This document shows, piece after piece, positions 20,801 through 32,118 of a stretch of DNA of 64,000 nucleotides; positions within the stretch are counted from its first letter, which is position 1; each line of letters begins with the position of its first letter. The stretch covers positions 101,420,969 to 101,484,968 of the forward strand of contig JAQMRL010000003.1 in NCBI GenBank assembly GCA_035578175.1, read 5' to 3'. Below the pieces are notes generated by a model, which worked only from the letters and a program-made list of their open reading frames with translations, did not search any database and had not been told where the DNA came from. The DNA comes from Catonia carolina. Its lineage: Eukaryota > Arthropoda > Insecta > Hemiptera > Achilidae. The position numbers and the translations under genes were made by a program.

Positions 20801-23800
20801 AAATTTGTAGAATACAGCCCTGCTGTCTTTTTTCGTTAAAATTTAGATTCCTGCTAGTTTTATTTTGATACCCGCACCCATGAGAATCCACAAAAGGGAG
20901 AATGGTAGCCTCACCATAATTTCTGGACTCCAATCATGGACGTTTTGTTTTGAAAAGGGCTGTTTTTTTTAGTAAATAATATACAAAATATTTTTTGTTT
21001 ATTTAATAATTATTTTTTCCCACTGACATACATTGGTTTACAATATTAATTTCTAAGTAATTATTTTCTAAATTATTATTTTCAGAATAATAATATTAAC
21101 TAAAAGTAGGCACAAACATCCAAACATTTACTTAGACTGACCGGGTGTGATATTTCTCAGATAAAAGTACTTTTCCAAGAAACACCTTATCAGTTTTAAT
21201 TTTTTCGTAGAAGTACACACAATACATCTTTGAATTAACTTTTAACGGACTAGCATCGCTGCATACAATGTTATTAACCTCTAAATAAAAAAAATAAAAA
21301 CAGAGCAAAATTTCCCGGCCGCCAGTCTTTTTTCACAGATATCCATAAATCTCGGACACATGCCTTAATCCCGGGCTAAAAGGTCGTATGGTAAACCTAA
21401 GTTTAAGACATACCAAGATAAAACTTATAAGCCTAAATATTAACACTGTTAAAATTCATTAATTACCAATTTATTTATTATCTTACCACATTACCACATT
21501 GTTGTTTAAGTCATCAGCCGAAAGGCTGGTTTGAACCTGTAGAGGTTTTACTAAGTAAAACGAGGAGTGAGGTGGTTTACCATTGCCTTCCTCACTGAGT
21601 GGAAGAGTATGCTTATCAGCATGCCGGGCCCTCTGAAAAGCACATATTTTCCACTCTGCAAATGACACCTTCACTTCATTCACCACAGGGTCTGGCTGTA
21701 TAATGAAATTCATTACTTTCAGATGAGATAACTCTGATTAGTGTCTTTTACACCTCTACCTCTTCTGTTCTTAGATGATTCAGTCATTTAATTGCCTGAC
21801 AAACAGAACTATTTATTTTAGCCCTGCAACAAACAGATTGAGTGTAAATAATTTTACACTCCACCTGTCTGTTATGGACAAACTACCACATTACTTAACC
21901 ACACACATTAGGTAAGTTAAGCCACTTTTTAATAATTACCCTGTACATAATTATCTTCAGCATTCTTTTACTTTCTCTTGCCTATATGAATATGAACGAA
22001 GGAAAGAATTGTTTTCTTGTACATTTTTCAAAATCGAGTTTTCACCGGGTACAGGCTACTCGTTTTCAGACCTCCTGAACCCAAAAACACGTTTTTAGCG
22101 ATTGGTCTGTGCGAGTTGAAACTTGATACTTAAGTTAGGTACCAACAGAGGACCCGGAACAAAGATTTTCATCAAAATCGGTCGACCGGAAGTAGTAGTA
22201 CTTTTTTCGTGTATACCTAATTATTCACTTTTTGCAATTTTCTCAAAAACGGCTTCTACAATATTTAAAAAAAAAATCGCCTCATTTACTACCTTTTTTA
22301 TACTCTATATGATAAGGTAGGTGCCATGTATGCTGAAATTTTTGGGAAGGCTGTGCTCACCTAAAAAAAATGGTTTTTTTAATATTGCGGACTTAATATG
22401 CATTTTAAGGCAAAAATATGTAGCTATAATAAAAGTTGTAGAAAATTTAAAAACCTACAACTTTCATTCTAAACATTACCTTTTATAACACTTAGTGTAG
22501 CGGTAATTAGTGATTTTCTATTTTTTTTTCATGAAAATCTGTAAAAAATTGGATTTTTTCAGATTACGTGCTTAGTATGCATTATTAACGACAAAAGTGT
22601 GTAAATCAAATTTATAGAAAATTAAAGGATCTACAACTTTTATTTAGAGCATTTTTTTATACAGAGCCTAGTTTATAGTCAAAGAGCGATTTTCTGTGTT
22701 ATTAAGCCAAACTGAGATTGGTTTTCATTTTGCATTATTCACTCATGATTAAAATAAGGTTATGTTTTTGAGGTTAGTTTTTGTTTATTTCTACTGTTAG
22801 GTTACATGGTTCATTACTTGCATTGCCAAGAGAAAGTCGCGTGAGTGTTTCACACCAGATTTTTGAAGCTAGATTACCCATGAGAATAATTACCCACTAA
22901 AAATTATGGTAATGTTGGTTAATTATAAATTTAGATGTTTTTAAACTGAAGGATTGGAAGAATTTGGAAAAGAATTAGTATAATAATTTTAACTGAATTT
23001 TTTTTTACAGGTATTTTAATATGGATGTTTGTGACTGTATTAACTGAATCAAAACGTCATGGGGAAGGTGGATATCACTATCCACCTCCGGCCGGAGGTG
23101 GATTGGTCACGGGTTTTGATGCTACAGCAAGACTAGGACCTTTTTCTGGGCCTGGAACAGGTCCTGGACCACTTAGTGGTCCAGGACCTGTTGGGCCTGG
23201 TCCTTTTGGTCCTGGTCCTGTTGGCCCTGGACCGAGTGCTTTTGGACCAGGACCTGTAGGTCCGGTTGGTCCAGGACCTATAGGCCCTGGTCCTATTGGG
23301 CCGGGACCATTCCCCGGATATTATGGACCTGGACCTTTTCCATTCCCTCCACCGATTCCTTTTTTAACTCCGCATGGACCTGGTCATGAATGTCATATAT
23401 TAGGTCTGCTCAGAAAACACTTACCAAATATATTTCAACCAGTTTTATTTGGAGGAATCGGTGTAATATTATTCTGGTTTTTGAGAACATTCTTATTGCC
23501 ATATTTTGGCTTATTTGCTGTTCGAATGGGAAGAGTTCTAAAAGAAGCGGATCAGACAGCTTTAGATAGACTAAGTGATTCAGTAAGACAAGCAATATCC
23601 AAAGGGGTCTGTCTTGAACGTTTAGCATGTCAGATTGGTCGCAGAACAAAGGAATATGAAATTAATCCTTCATTACTAAAGTAAGTATAAAGTTTCCCAT
23701 TTAAAAATATCCATAATTATTTTACCTTTTATGGGTCTTGATTTTATCTAAAATATAGACCCATAAAATCAAGACCCATATTTTCCACTGTAAATCACGT

Positions 23801-26800
23801 TATGATTTAATTTCTCATAAAATCTCTTTGTCCTTTACTAGAACGTGATTCTTTCAGAGTTTGCTTTCTTTCTTTCTGCAGTTCATGGTATGCCAGAATT
23901 TTTGGTTGTACAGTATTTTTTTCAAGAATTCAATCTAATGCACGTCACTAAAAAATAACTCAGGGTTTTCTCTTCATTTTGAATGTTAGCTTTCTCATTT
24001 CTTCCTAATACTTCAACATTCTCTCAGAAATTACTTTTCTTCTTTCTTCTGAGAATTTGAGTTTAATTTTTAATTTAATTTTTAATTACTGTATAGTTCT
24101 GCAGGAATTTTCAACATAAATTTACTTCTTAATCCTGTTTTATCATAATGTTAGTAATTTTCTGTATTGAATGTCTTAGTTATCTGAAATTCCTTTATTC
24201 CCATTACTTTATTTTAGTACTGAGTTTCATTTTCCCTTATTGACTTCTCTATCTAAGATTTTTGTGAGTTTTCAAACTGGGCATTTTGATTTTTCTTATT
24301 TTTCAAAAAGTTAAATACCCTTTTTGTTGAGTATCCTGTCATTATTTCTTGAAAGGTGTTCATAAAACAAAATGTATTATTTTTCTCATCGATATTTTAT
24401 AGAGTTCCTTAATATTGTGACACTTATTGCTAAGGTCCGTTTCGGGATCTAGGTTATTAAATAATTAATACACTAAAGTTTACAATTACAGATATTTATT
24501 TCACTAAAAGATTACAAAATAAATGATTAAACTAATTATAACTAAGAAATACAATAAATGATTTAATAATTCACTTAAGATAAATAACAAACAATAAATA
24601 ACTTAATAACTTACTTAGCGTACTTACAATCACTTTTATAGATTACACTAACATACAAAACGCAAACTGAACTCACAAAATTTACACATTAACTTTACAC
24701 TCACAAAAGATTTTACACAATACACACACAACAAAGGCAGTATAACAGTCATTGACCAAACAATGCTCGGAATTGTTAACCTGCTATAACAAACCCGGTA
24801 ATCACTTGTCGAAGATCAAACGGATACTGACTGGACCGCGCTCGGGGGTCTCCTTTTATAATCATTCACAAAGATCGTTACAGAACAAATTAGTGAAATC
24901 TACTCAAGTACAAAAATAACTCTTTATTAATGAATGCTAGAAAAATCCCTTTGTTAACAAGTCAACTATTGTAAATAGAAAACGAAAACAACCTCATAAA
25001 CAACTTCATAAAAATACCCTATTTATAACACACAATACCCTTTTATAATAGGCGTACCCTTTATGGTTAAAACTGTCGTTTATTGCTGCTATTGTGTTGT
25101 TATTTTTATTTTTCCCTAATTATTTTTATGAATGGAATTCTGGAACTTTCGTGAACGATCCCGTCTTTTGTTCGATCTTGTTACAATATTTTTACAGTTC
25201 CTTATGTTGTTTCTTTAAATAATTTCATTTACGATAATTCTAATTTACTGTCCTGCCAACAACTCTGAAAATCTAAGAATAATCTGAATGCATTACACTT
25301 AGTAATATATAGCAGGATAGTACATTACATTAACATCAGGTATCCCAGAATATACGAGTAATATGAAAAAGGAACTGAAGTTGAATATAAATGAACACAG
25401 CAACATTGTTGTAACAAACGAGCATAATTATTTAACTAAAAGCTACTTAGTTTAGTGATTTCATACATTCATTATTAATGAACCATAACTGCAAACATAC
25501 CCTACTTCAGGGATGTCCAAAGAAAATACATATGATAAATATCAAATTTTGCCTATAACAGGCAGGTGGAGTGTTAAATTATTTGTACTTGATGTGCTAG
25601 TTCCAGGGCTACAAAAAATAGTTTTGTTTCTTATCACATGGTCAGCCAATTATATGATTGAATCTTTTATCTATTATCTCCTGTTATCTCCTCTGAGAGT
25701 AATTAATTTCATTATAAAGCCAGACCCTGTGGTGAATGAAGTGAAGGTGTCATTTGCAGGGTGGAAAGTAGATGCTTTTCAGAGGGTTGGCATGTTGATA
25801 AGCATATTTTTCCACTCAGTGAGGAAATACCTCTTAGTGTAAATACCTCGCTCCTAGTTTTACTTAATGAAGCCTCTAGAGGTTTAAACCAGCCTTTCAG
25901 CTGATGACAAAAAATACCAAATACCAAAGAAAGCTATTTTGATAACTTATAAATATTTATCCCTAAGTAAAAGATAATTTTTTAATAAGTCCAATTGAAG
26001 TTCTGTCAAAGCTAGTTTAACCTTCAGTACGAGAACAGAATGGAATGAACAAATTCGTATAATATTATTCATATCACTAATTTTGTCTTTTTTTTCATTT
26101 TATGACCACAAAGGATCACTTTAGTCTCTTTGGTTAGTTCTTTTTCTTCAGCAGTTTATTTCCTTTTCATTTCTTTCTTGCCAATTCTTTTTCATTCTGT
26201 CGGATCTTGCTTTTCTCAATTCGTCTGAACAAACCTGTTTTTTTCGTTTAATTGTTCTTACTGATAAAATTTTGTTTTTGTCTTTAATTGTTCCTTTGTA
26301 AACCGGTGTGCAATCTTTGACATCAGAAGTTGTTAGATTTAGTTCTGTTCTGTCTTTTGATTTCTTCAAGCCAAGGAATTGTAGCTCCTTCTGATTTTGC
26401 ACACATGAATTTTTCTACAATTTTTCTTAATATTCGGTTTTCTGGAGTTCTGAGGATACGCGCAAAGAAAGAAATTCTCTTTTTGCGCATTGCATCAGTG
26501 ATTGGTTCTATTTCTTTATAAATTAACTAATTTTGTCTTTACTAAACAGAAAATATTTCAGTTTTTATTGGTTTTCCCCCCAAAAATGGCTGCACTGATT
26601 ATTTAATAAAAAAAAAATACTCAGAACTTTACGTCACATTCAAAAACCAACAATTTTTGGTCAGCCAGGCAAAAATATCCAAATTTTTAAGTTTGGAAGG
26701 CAGCACACGAGTATAGTGATCTATCAGTATTGGATCACTGATCCAATAACGTTGGCCAGGAGGAAAATCTCCTAAATGCAAAAACTACTCAAAATTAGAG

Positions 26801-27033
26801 TTATTCAATTTATATATTTTCTACAATAAAATTAATTATATTGTTCCAGGGTGGTAAAATCATATGGTGATTCAAAATCTTTAATGGAAATATTTAGATT
26901 ATCTGCCTCAGGTGAAATTACATCTTGTGATCAGTATGCTTGTTGGGATAATACAATAATAGACGAAAATGAAGTTAATCCATACAACAATAGCTCTACA
27001 GTTAATGAAGAACTTAAAAATGATGTAACATAA
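17793..27033 (+). CDS. secreted/membrane Gly-Pro-rich protein, 3 exons
   Basis: Unrecognised insect protein, predicted 291 aa. Exons: 17793-17814 (inferred), 23011-23680 and 26850-27033; GT-AG junctions with phases 1 and 2 join in frame. The first exon MNYLLFQ plus the start of exon 2 makes a hydrophobic signal peptide ending near TES (residue 20). Residues 50-117 are GPGP-rich repeats with V, I or F inserts, then Pro-Phe-rich sequence. Residues 148-178 are a hydrophobic segment that may span the membrane. The C-terminal part has paired cysteines C208-x5-C214 and C257-x4-C262. The pattern, around CLERLACQ and EIFRLSASGEITSCDQYAC, distantly recalls the DM4/12 family (CLLRxICE...C-x-C), which is inference only. 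The tail is acidic with an NSS site. Exons 2-3 are firm; exon 1 is less so. Confidence 0.7.
18530..18860 (+). pseudogene. non-LTR RT C-terminal stump
   Basis: Frames give GSETWVIG-like codons, then a KMLKIRWVDKISNLEVL segment and DKLVGHILRHSD, then EGVNCRGR. This is the common tail of insect LINE RTs, with a stop at the start. It lies in intron 1 of the Gly-Pro-rich gene. Confidence 0.7.
18957..19190. repeat. 121-bp tandem duplication
   Basis: Two adjacent copies with a 121-bp period, both starting AATGATAAATTCATCACTTA and holding TTCAGTAGGCTTGTCATGAA / CTCAGTAGGCTTGTCATGAA. It lies in the 3' region of the RT element that reads on the minus strand at 19249-19830. Confidence 0.75.
19249..19830 (-). 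pseudogene. non-LTR RT C-terminal half
   Basis: The minus strand reads FLGVSLDRTQSRDYYTDQ, ISSGVFALKKVPD, a stop, then GLILSHIRYAILVWGNSS, GVRCMMSVNHLTSC, LFKELQLLTVP, NVHNHYTR-like and YINKLPQGLK. It is the same family as 687-1313 but extends further upstream. The catalytic YADD region is missing. The 3' end probably extends to about 18880. Confidence 0.78.
19955..20135 (+). repeat. family D repeat, 3' fragment
   Basis: Repeats the last unit of 12390-13010: CCGGTCAAAACCGGAACTTC, GCAAATCTGAAAACCATTTG and GATGACAATTTTAAAAATTG. The 5' half is missing. Confidence 0.65.
20261..20475 (+). repeat. family A repeat, old diverged copy
   Basis: Recognisable by GTTGAAGTACAG, TTAGTTCTGTTTCAT, GATTGAAGCATGAAGAGCAA and TTTCATTATGGCCACACACT in the family order. 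Much more decayed than the other copies. Confidence 0.5.
21501..21880 (-). repeat. family A repeat, full-length
   Basis: Minus-strand copy from GTTGTTTAAGTCATCAGCCG (reversed 3' end) to CTGTCTGTTATGGAC. The family frame [20 protein letters not shown] is open for 76 codons. Confidence 0.88.
21965..22870 (+). repeat. 0.9-kb dispersed repeat, uninterrupted copy
   Basis: Longest uninterrupted copy of the repeat also seen at 5962-6835 and, shortened, at 35703-36310. Shared landmarks are AGCGATTGGTCTGTG, ATCAAAATCGGTCGACCGGA, TTTTGCAATTTTCTCAAAAA and AAGTCGCGTGAGTGTTTCAC. It ends 140 bp before exon 2 of the Gly-Pro-rich gene. Confidence 0.6.
23011..23680 (+). CDS. Gly-Pro-rich gene exon 2
   Basis: Acceptor TTTTTTTTACAG ending at 23010; donor CTAAA|GTAAGT at 23681 (phase 2). 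It holds the rest of the signal peptide, the GPGP repeats, the hydrophobic segment and the first cysteine pair. Confidence 0.82.
23731..23779. repeat. 17-bp perfect inverted repeat 50 bp after exon 2
   Basis: ATGGGTCTTGATTTTAT at 23731-23747 and its exact complement at 23763-23779, loop 15 nt. Confidence 0.9.
24416..25185. mobile_element. solo-LTR-like element 1
   Basis: Begins TGTGACACTTATTGCTAAGG and ends TTGTTACA, flanked by ATAT on both sides (24412-24415, 25186-25189). It shares its 5' start, including AAGGTCCGTTTC-GGATCT, with 32119-32831. TG...CA ends, length near 0.75 kb, a 4-bp duplication and an internal CTTTTATAATC TATA-like site fit a solo LTR of a Gypsy-type element. Because the flanks extend the inverted ends (AATATTGTGACA/TGTTACAATATT), a DNA element is possible. 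It lies in intron 2 of the Gly-Pro-rich gene. Confidence 0.55.
25551..25912 (+). repeat. family A repeat
   Basis: From GCCTATAACAGGCAGGTGGA to TTTCAGCTGATGAC, with AGCCAGACCCTGTGGTGAAT in the middle. The usual AAGAGGTAGAGGTGT segment is deleted and the frame is shifted. Confidence 0.82.
26030..26525 (-). pseudogene. non-LTR RT tail, antisense in intron 2
   Basis: The minus strand gives ITDAMRKKRISFFARILRT, IVEKFM, WLEEIKRQ, then SDRMKKNWQERNEK. This matches the widespread LINE tail with an FFGHI-RM-like box and a terminal SERMK-W-RK box. Stops interrupt it. Confidence 0.6.
26850..27033 (+). CDS. Gly-Pro-rich gene exon 3 and stop
   Basis: Acceptor TTGTTCCAG ending at 26849; AA of exon 2 plus G gives Lys231. 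It carries SLMEIFRLSASGEITSC and the second cysteine pair, then an acidic Asn-rich tail and TAA at 27031. A candidate AATAAA lies at 27257-27262. Confidence 0.82.
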
Positions 27034-27256
27034 AACATTATAAATATAACTATAAAAATTATCTATAACTTAATAATAACTTATTTATTGTTTTAATCTA
27101 AGTTTCTATTATTATTTATTTAAAAAGTAAAACTGCATTTTTACAGAATATCACTGGAGTTTTTATTTCTTTTTTTCACCTTATAAATTGTAATTAAAAT
27201 AGATCTATCACTTGCTTTTGGTGTCATTATTCTAGCATAAATATATGTTGTAAAAT

Positions 27257-27262
27257 AATAAA
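27257..27262 (+). terminator. candidate polyadenylation signal of the Gly-Pro-rich gene
   Basis: AATAAA 224 bp after the stop codon; plausible by position only. Confidence 0.35.
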
Positions 27263-27660
27263 GTGACTATTTACTTTCACTACTGAACAGCTGAAAAAAG
27301 TTTAACTTCTGTGCTAAATTATTTTTGGTCATAAAAATAAAAGCCTTCCATTATGCACCAGGTGTGTTGTCAGCACATTACAATGAAACAATCAACGTGC
27401 ATCCTGTACATGGGCAGCAGTGAAAGTGAAGAGTTAAAAAAAGTGTCAATGGGTTAATTTAACTGAAAAAATCAAAATTGACTGATGAACATTTAGGTAA
27501 TTTTCAACAGGTGTAGAGGAGAATATTTTTAAGTGCATTATTATCAGAAGTTAGAAAACCTTGAAGTAACTTGTTTCTGAAGTTAAAAATAAATTTTTTA
27601 ATAAATTTTTGTTTCATTTTTGTTTACTTAAAAAAATGTAACCTCCCTGACTTACAAATA

Positions 27661-27760
27661 CACCTGAGGTTCCAGGTTCGATTCCTGGCTAGGATCTGGA
27701 AATGTTTAAGAAATTTAAAATCCACCGTTCCAGTTTCATAGCCTATAATAATAGTCAATA
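27661..27760 (+). repeat. tRNA-Gly SINE, 5'-truncated
   Basis: Starts at the B box (CCAGGTTCGATTCC) and continues GGATCTGGAAATGTTTAAGA and AAAATCCACCG. The A box is missing. Confidence 0.65.
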
Positions 27761-28152
27761 TTCTCCAAGCCAAGTTTTTACTAAATGATACATTAAATAC
27801 ACCAAAAAAATCTGAATTGAATCTGAATATTTTAAATTTTATTATTATTATTAAGGCCTAAAAGTTAAATCCCGATTATCCGTCTTTCCCTTATTTGTCG
27901 TTTTATTTTATCCGTCTTGGCACAACTGCTTTTTTGTTAAAACTTGAATGATTAAGAAAACTATTATTTTTAATAATCAGAAATTTTTTATGAAATAGGT
28001 GAGTTGGTAACGTAAACTTAATACAGAAACAAACAATTATGACAGCGCAGCAGTTAATCATGCAGTAATTCTATAAAAATAAAATGTCAAACAGTGGTGA
28101 AACAAAATAGGCCATATAAATTATAGGTTTTTGAAATACAAGTAATTAAGTA

Positions 28153-28520
28153 GCTAGGGTCTTTTCCGTTTTCTGAATGTCACTATCAAATCCGAATTCC
28201 CTGAAGGTTGCGCATGTGTTCATTTCTCCCACTCACTACTGACACATCATGCACACGTAACTTACGGTCCTTCCTAGTCCCATTATATTATAGTACAGTA
28301 CTATCTTACAAGTTTTGTTGTTTGATTGCTTGTTTTATTTTGCTATTACTACATTACTACTACGTTTTATCTTTTTAATCATTTAGATTGGGAAGAGAAA
28401 GTCGTGCGAGTGTTTCACACAGACTTTTGGCGCGCTAGTTCAGGAGTGGGAGAATTGTGACGCCCTTCTGGGAATTCGGATTTGATAGTGGCATACATAA
28501 AACGGAAAATACCCAGTAGC
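28153..28520. mobile_element. TIR element of about 370 bp, TA-flanked
   Basis: The ends are imperfect inverted repeats of about 75 bp: CTTTTCCGTTTT, CACTATCAAATCCGAATTCC and CTTTCTCCC-like blocks recur inverted (GGAATTCGGATTTGATAGTG, AAAACGGAAAATACCC). A TA lies at each boundary, compatible with a Tc1/mariner-like MITE. The interior block AAGTCGTGCGAGTGTTTCAC is shared with the 0.9-kb repeat. Confidence 0.6.
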
Positions 28521-28524
28521 TAAT

Positions 28525-29865
28525 TACAAAATGAACAACGTTTTTAAATTCAGGTATCTGATAATACCTATAGATAGATTTTTTTAAATTTTATTTTCGA
28601 TAACATAAATTATATGGAATTTCGGATAGACTAATTTTAACTGTTTTATATGTACAAAATGAAGCCAATGATTTTATGTATAGAACTGTTTTATTTTGAA
28701 ATTTTAACGTAATTTTTCTGTTATTATTGTATTTATTACTTTGTCAATAAAATATCACTTGTTTTAAGACTTGTATTGAAAATATAACAAGTTTTATTTG
28801 CACCTTTCCGCTAAATCCATTATTACCAGTCATCCGAAGACCAACCCACCCGTTTATGATGAATAATCGTGGTTTTACTGTATTTGAAATGTATTGTAAG
28901 TTTTATTGTCTGTAAGTATGTATGTTTGTAGGTTTTACGTTACCTATTTTATAGGAGACATGACTTCCACCGCGCGCAATACTACCTACAACCTTGACCA
29001 CACCTTGACCAGCAATGTGACTTAATAAAATTTATCTTCCCATCTGAAATTCTTCCCGTTTAATGTCTGTTACATAAACATCATCGGACAATCCTAAGCA
29101 AAAAGTCCTTCCAAAGTAAATAGATTAAGAAGTTTTGATCAAAAATTATTTACTTACTAAACCAAGTAGCAGTAAAATAACGATACATATAAAAACTGCA
29201 GAAAAGTTGTGTAGTAAAATAAATATTTCATGCAGTCTGATTTCAAACTTTGTCTGAAACATAGTTTTGTTTTGTTTTTTAGACTACTGTACTCATTTGA
29301 CTTGAGAGATATGAAACGCTTAGAAATGTCACGTTTTTATGAAGTTTTTAAACTAAGATCAGATATTTTGAAGCAAAAGAATAACTAAGGGCGAAACTAT
29401 AGACAACTATATATATTTTAGTTACTTCAATTTCTTAAATTTTAGTTTTTTTTGGAAATAGTATAAATTCTTTGAATTGTCATGGTTTTAAGCCCAAACC
29501 TAGTTTTGTATCGCAGTTGTACAGTCCACTTAATAAAAGAAGAGAACGCCTATCCTAGGACATGGCTTTTAGCCACAGTTGGGTTTCCAATTTCCTCCAC
29601 CTCGTACAATGGATTGTGAATATATTATAGTTTTAGGAAGGAATGTGTATGTACGGGTTACTATTGTAAAAAATATGGAAATAAAGTTTTATTATTATAG
29701 TTATTACTATTATAGTGGAACGGTCATGAGTCCTAGGGCCAATCAAAATATATTTTTTTACCCAAATCACCGTACCTACTGTTTGACGCCTAGGCAAAAA
29801 AAAAAAAACAATTTAAATGCATGCAATTATATTACGCTTTAATCTTAACTCTATAATATTTTGAC
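28525..29865. other. intergenic stretch without supported features
   Basis: AT-rich sequence. The frame at 29579-29842 contains a Tyr run from simple ATT repeats and no motif. Confidence 0.5.
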
Positions 29866-29879
29866 TCGGTCGCCACCGT

Positions 29880-30300
29880 CATTGGCGGGATTTGGCGGGA
29901 GTCATTGGGGGGCAAATACCGGGGGGTATGGAATACCCCCCAGCACAAGGGGGGGTCCGGGGGACCTCCCCCGGAAAATTTTGAGATTTTTATTGCCTTC
30001 AACTCAATTTTAGGGCTGTTTTTAGGCTAAATTAAAAAGTAAATTTTGTTGGGATTTTAACGTTAAAATGTCATTTTAACTCCCAATTGATGTAAACCTA
30101 AAATTGATCTAAAATGGTCCAATAACAATGTTTTTAAATGTTAAAAAATAGTATTAACTTTAACCATTAACACATTTTTATTGGATTAATAATTTTTTTT
30201 CAAATTATTTTTTCGATACACTAACTTGGTTAAAAATGTATACCAGTAGAATATTGGGGGGGCAAGTGCCCCCCCTTGCCCCCCCCAGATCCCGCCAATG
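29880..30300 (+). mobile_element. hAT MITE copy 1 (8-bp duplication)
   Basis: Ends CATTGGCGGGAT and ATCCCGCCAATG are perfect 12-bp inverted repeats. Direct repeats GCCACCGT flank it exactly (29872-29879, 30301-30308). The 421-bp interior has G-runs at the ends and no reading frame. Eight-bp duplication plus CA...TG ends indicate the hAT superfamily. Confidence 0.92.
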
Positions 30301-30333
30301 GCCACCGTAGTCAAGTGGTTAGAGCGTGATACC

Positions 30334-30768
30334 CATTGGCGGGATCTGGGGGGGGCAAGGGGGGGGCACTTGCCCCCCCAATATTCTACTGGTATACATT
30401 TTTAACCAAGTTAGTGTATCGAAAAAATAATTTGAAAAAAAATTATTAATCCAATAAAAATGTGTTAATGGTTAAATAAGTTAATACTATTTTTTAACAT
30501 TTAAAAACATTGTTATTGGACCATTTTAGATCAATTTTAGGTTTACATCAATTGGGAGTTAAAATGACGTTTTAACGTTAAAATCCCAACAAAATTTACT
30601 TTTTAATTTAGCCTAAAAACAGCCCTAAAATTGAGTTGAAGGCAATAAAAATCTCAAAATTTTCCGGGGGAGGTCCCCCGGACCCCCCCCTTGTGCTGGG
30701 GGGTATTCCATACCCCCCAGACCCCCCGGTATTTGCCCCCCAATGACTCCCGCCAAATCCCGCCAATG
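30334..30768 (-). mobile_element. hAT MITE copy 2 (inverted, 8-bp duplication)
   Basis: Same element as copy 1 in the opposite orientation, with the same 12-bp ends and flanking GTGATACC (30326-30333, 30769-30776). It differs by a 14-bp indel in a C/G-run near the outer end and a few substitutions. Only 33 bp of SINE separates the two copies. Confidence 0.92.
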
Positions 30769-30909
30769 GTGATACCCACTGCAAAGCAAAAAGTCATGGG
30801 TTCGATTCCCGGCTGGTATCAGGAATAATTATTATTATATGTTAAAACCAATCAATTCTGTCACGTAAATCACAGTAGTCGTTAATAACCAAATCAATTG
30901 ATGCTACTT

Positions 30910-31300
30910 TGTTTAGGTCTTCAGCCGAAAGGCTTGGTTTGAACCTGTAGAGGTTTTACTAAGTAAAACGAGGAGTGAGGTGGTTTACCATTGCCTTCCT
31001 CACTGAATGGAAGAGTACGCTTATCAGCATGCCGGGCCCTCTGAAAAGCATATATTTTCCACTCTGCAAATGACACCTTCACTTCATTCACCACAGGGTC
31101 TGGCTGTATAATGAAATTCATTACTTTCAAAGAAGATAACTCTGATTAGTGTCTTTTACACCTCTACCTCTTCTGCTCTTAAATGATTCAGTCATTTAAT
31201 TGGCTGACCATGTGATAAGAAACAGAACTATTTATTTTAGCCCTGCAACGAACAGATTGAATGTAAATAACTCGACACTCCACTTGTCTGTTATGGGCAG
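30910..31300 (-). repeat. family A repeat
   Basis: Minus copy from the reversed 3' end GTTTAGGTCTTCAGCCG to CTTGTCTGTTATGGGC. The frame [20 protein letters not shown] is open for about 69 codons. Its 3' end abuts the SINE tail at 30905. Confidence 0.88.
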
Positions 31301-32118
31301 CATGCTACTTTAAATAGGTAAATAAATAAAAAACACGTTTTAACTCTTAAACTCTATTAACAGGTGATTTTTTATGGAAAAAAATTGTGACTGTTCAACT
31401 TGGAGAAGTTACAAAAAATAACGTTTGTTTTTAAATGGAATTAACCATTGTAAGAGATCAATCATTGGCGAGAATTTACTGACGTTTCTATAAACTTATT
31501 AATCTTTGCTCCATTTTATTTTTGCTCTAAATCATAAATTTATTATTAGTCTAATGCTGTCAGTGTAATCCTTGGATCTAAACTTCATTTGTTTAGATGA
31601 CCATGTTTCTGAGGAATTAAATTAAATCATATAACATTTTTTCCTCTTATGAATTGTTTTTCTTAACTTAATCCTGTACTTCACGCTGATAGTACAGGAT
31701 GAATTCATTTTTTTCTAATAGTTTTTGTACAGAGATTTAGGTGACGTACAAAAAATCAAGTTAAATATATTCGGTGCAAATTTCCTCTACATTCGTTGCA
31801 AGCTGCCGTTTATGGTATCGTAAAATTAGGCAATTATAATACGTTTTTGTAAAAGTAAATTGCACAATTTTCAAAACTTTTTGTAAATATTTAGGTTTTT
31901 TGAGGAAAGTAGATTTTTACGTTTATTTGGAAGGTCATCTAATTATACATCGAAGTACTGTATTTAAACACCAAGAATGTTTACCTGGAAGAGTATAACT
32001 GAATATCCACACTAAGAAAATTGAACGACTTGTTCAAGTTTTAGTAACTTATTTTAAATTACGCCAAACTTCACTTATTTTACTCGAGTATAAATTGCAT
32101 AAAACAATGATAAAATAT

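Larger units (their letters stand above)
29869..30910 (+). mobile_element. tRNA-derived SINE split by two hAT MITEs
   Basis: Removing the two MITEs and one duplication copy each leaves a continuous SINE: GGTCGCCACCGTAGTCAAGT, GGTTAGAGCGTGATACC, CACTGCAAAGC, GGTTCGATTCCC, then the tail ending near TCAATTGATGC at 30905. A and B boxes are clear. It differs from the Gly-type copies at the anticodon region (GCAAAGCAAAAAG), so it may come from another tRNA or be an older subfamily. Confidence 0.75.
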
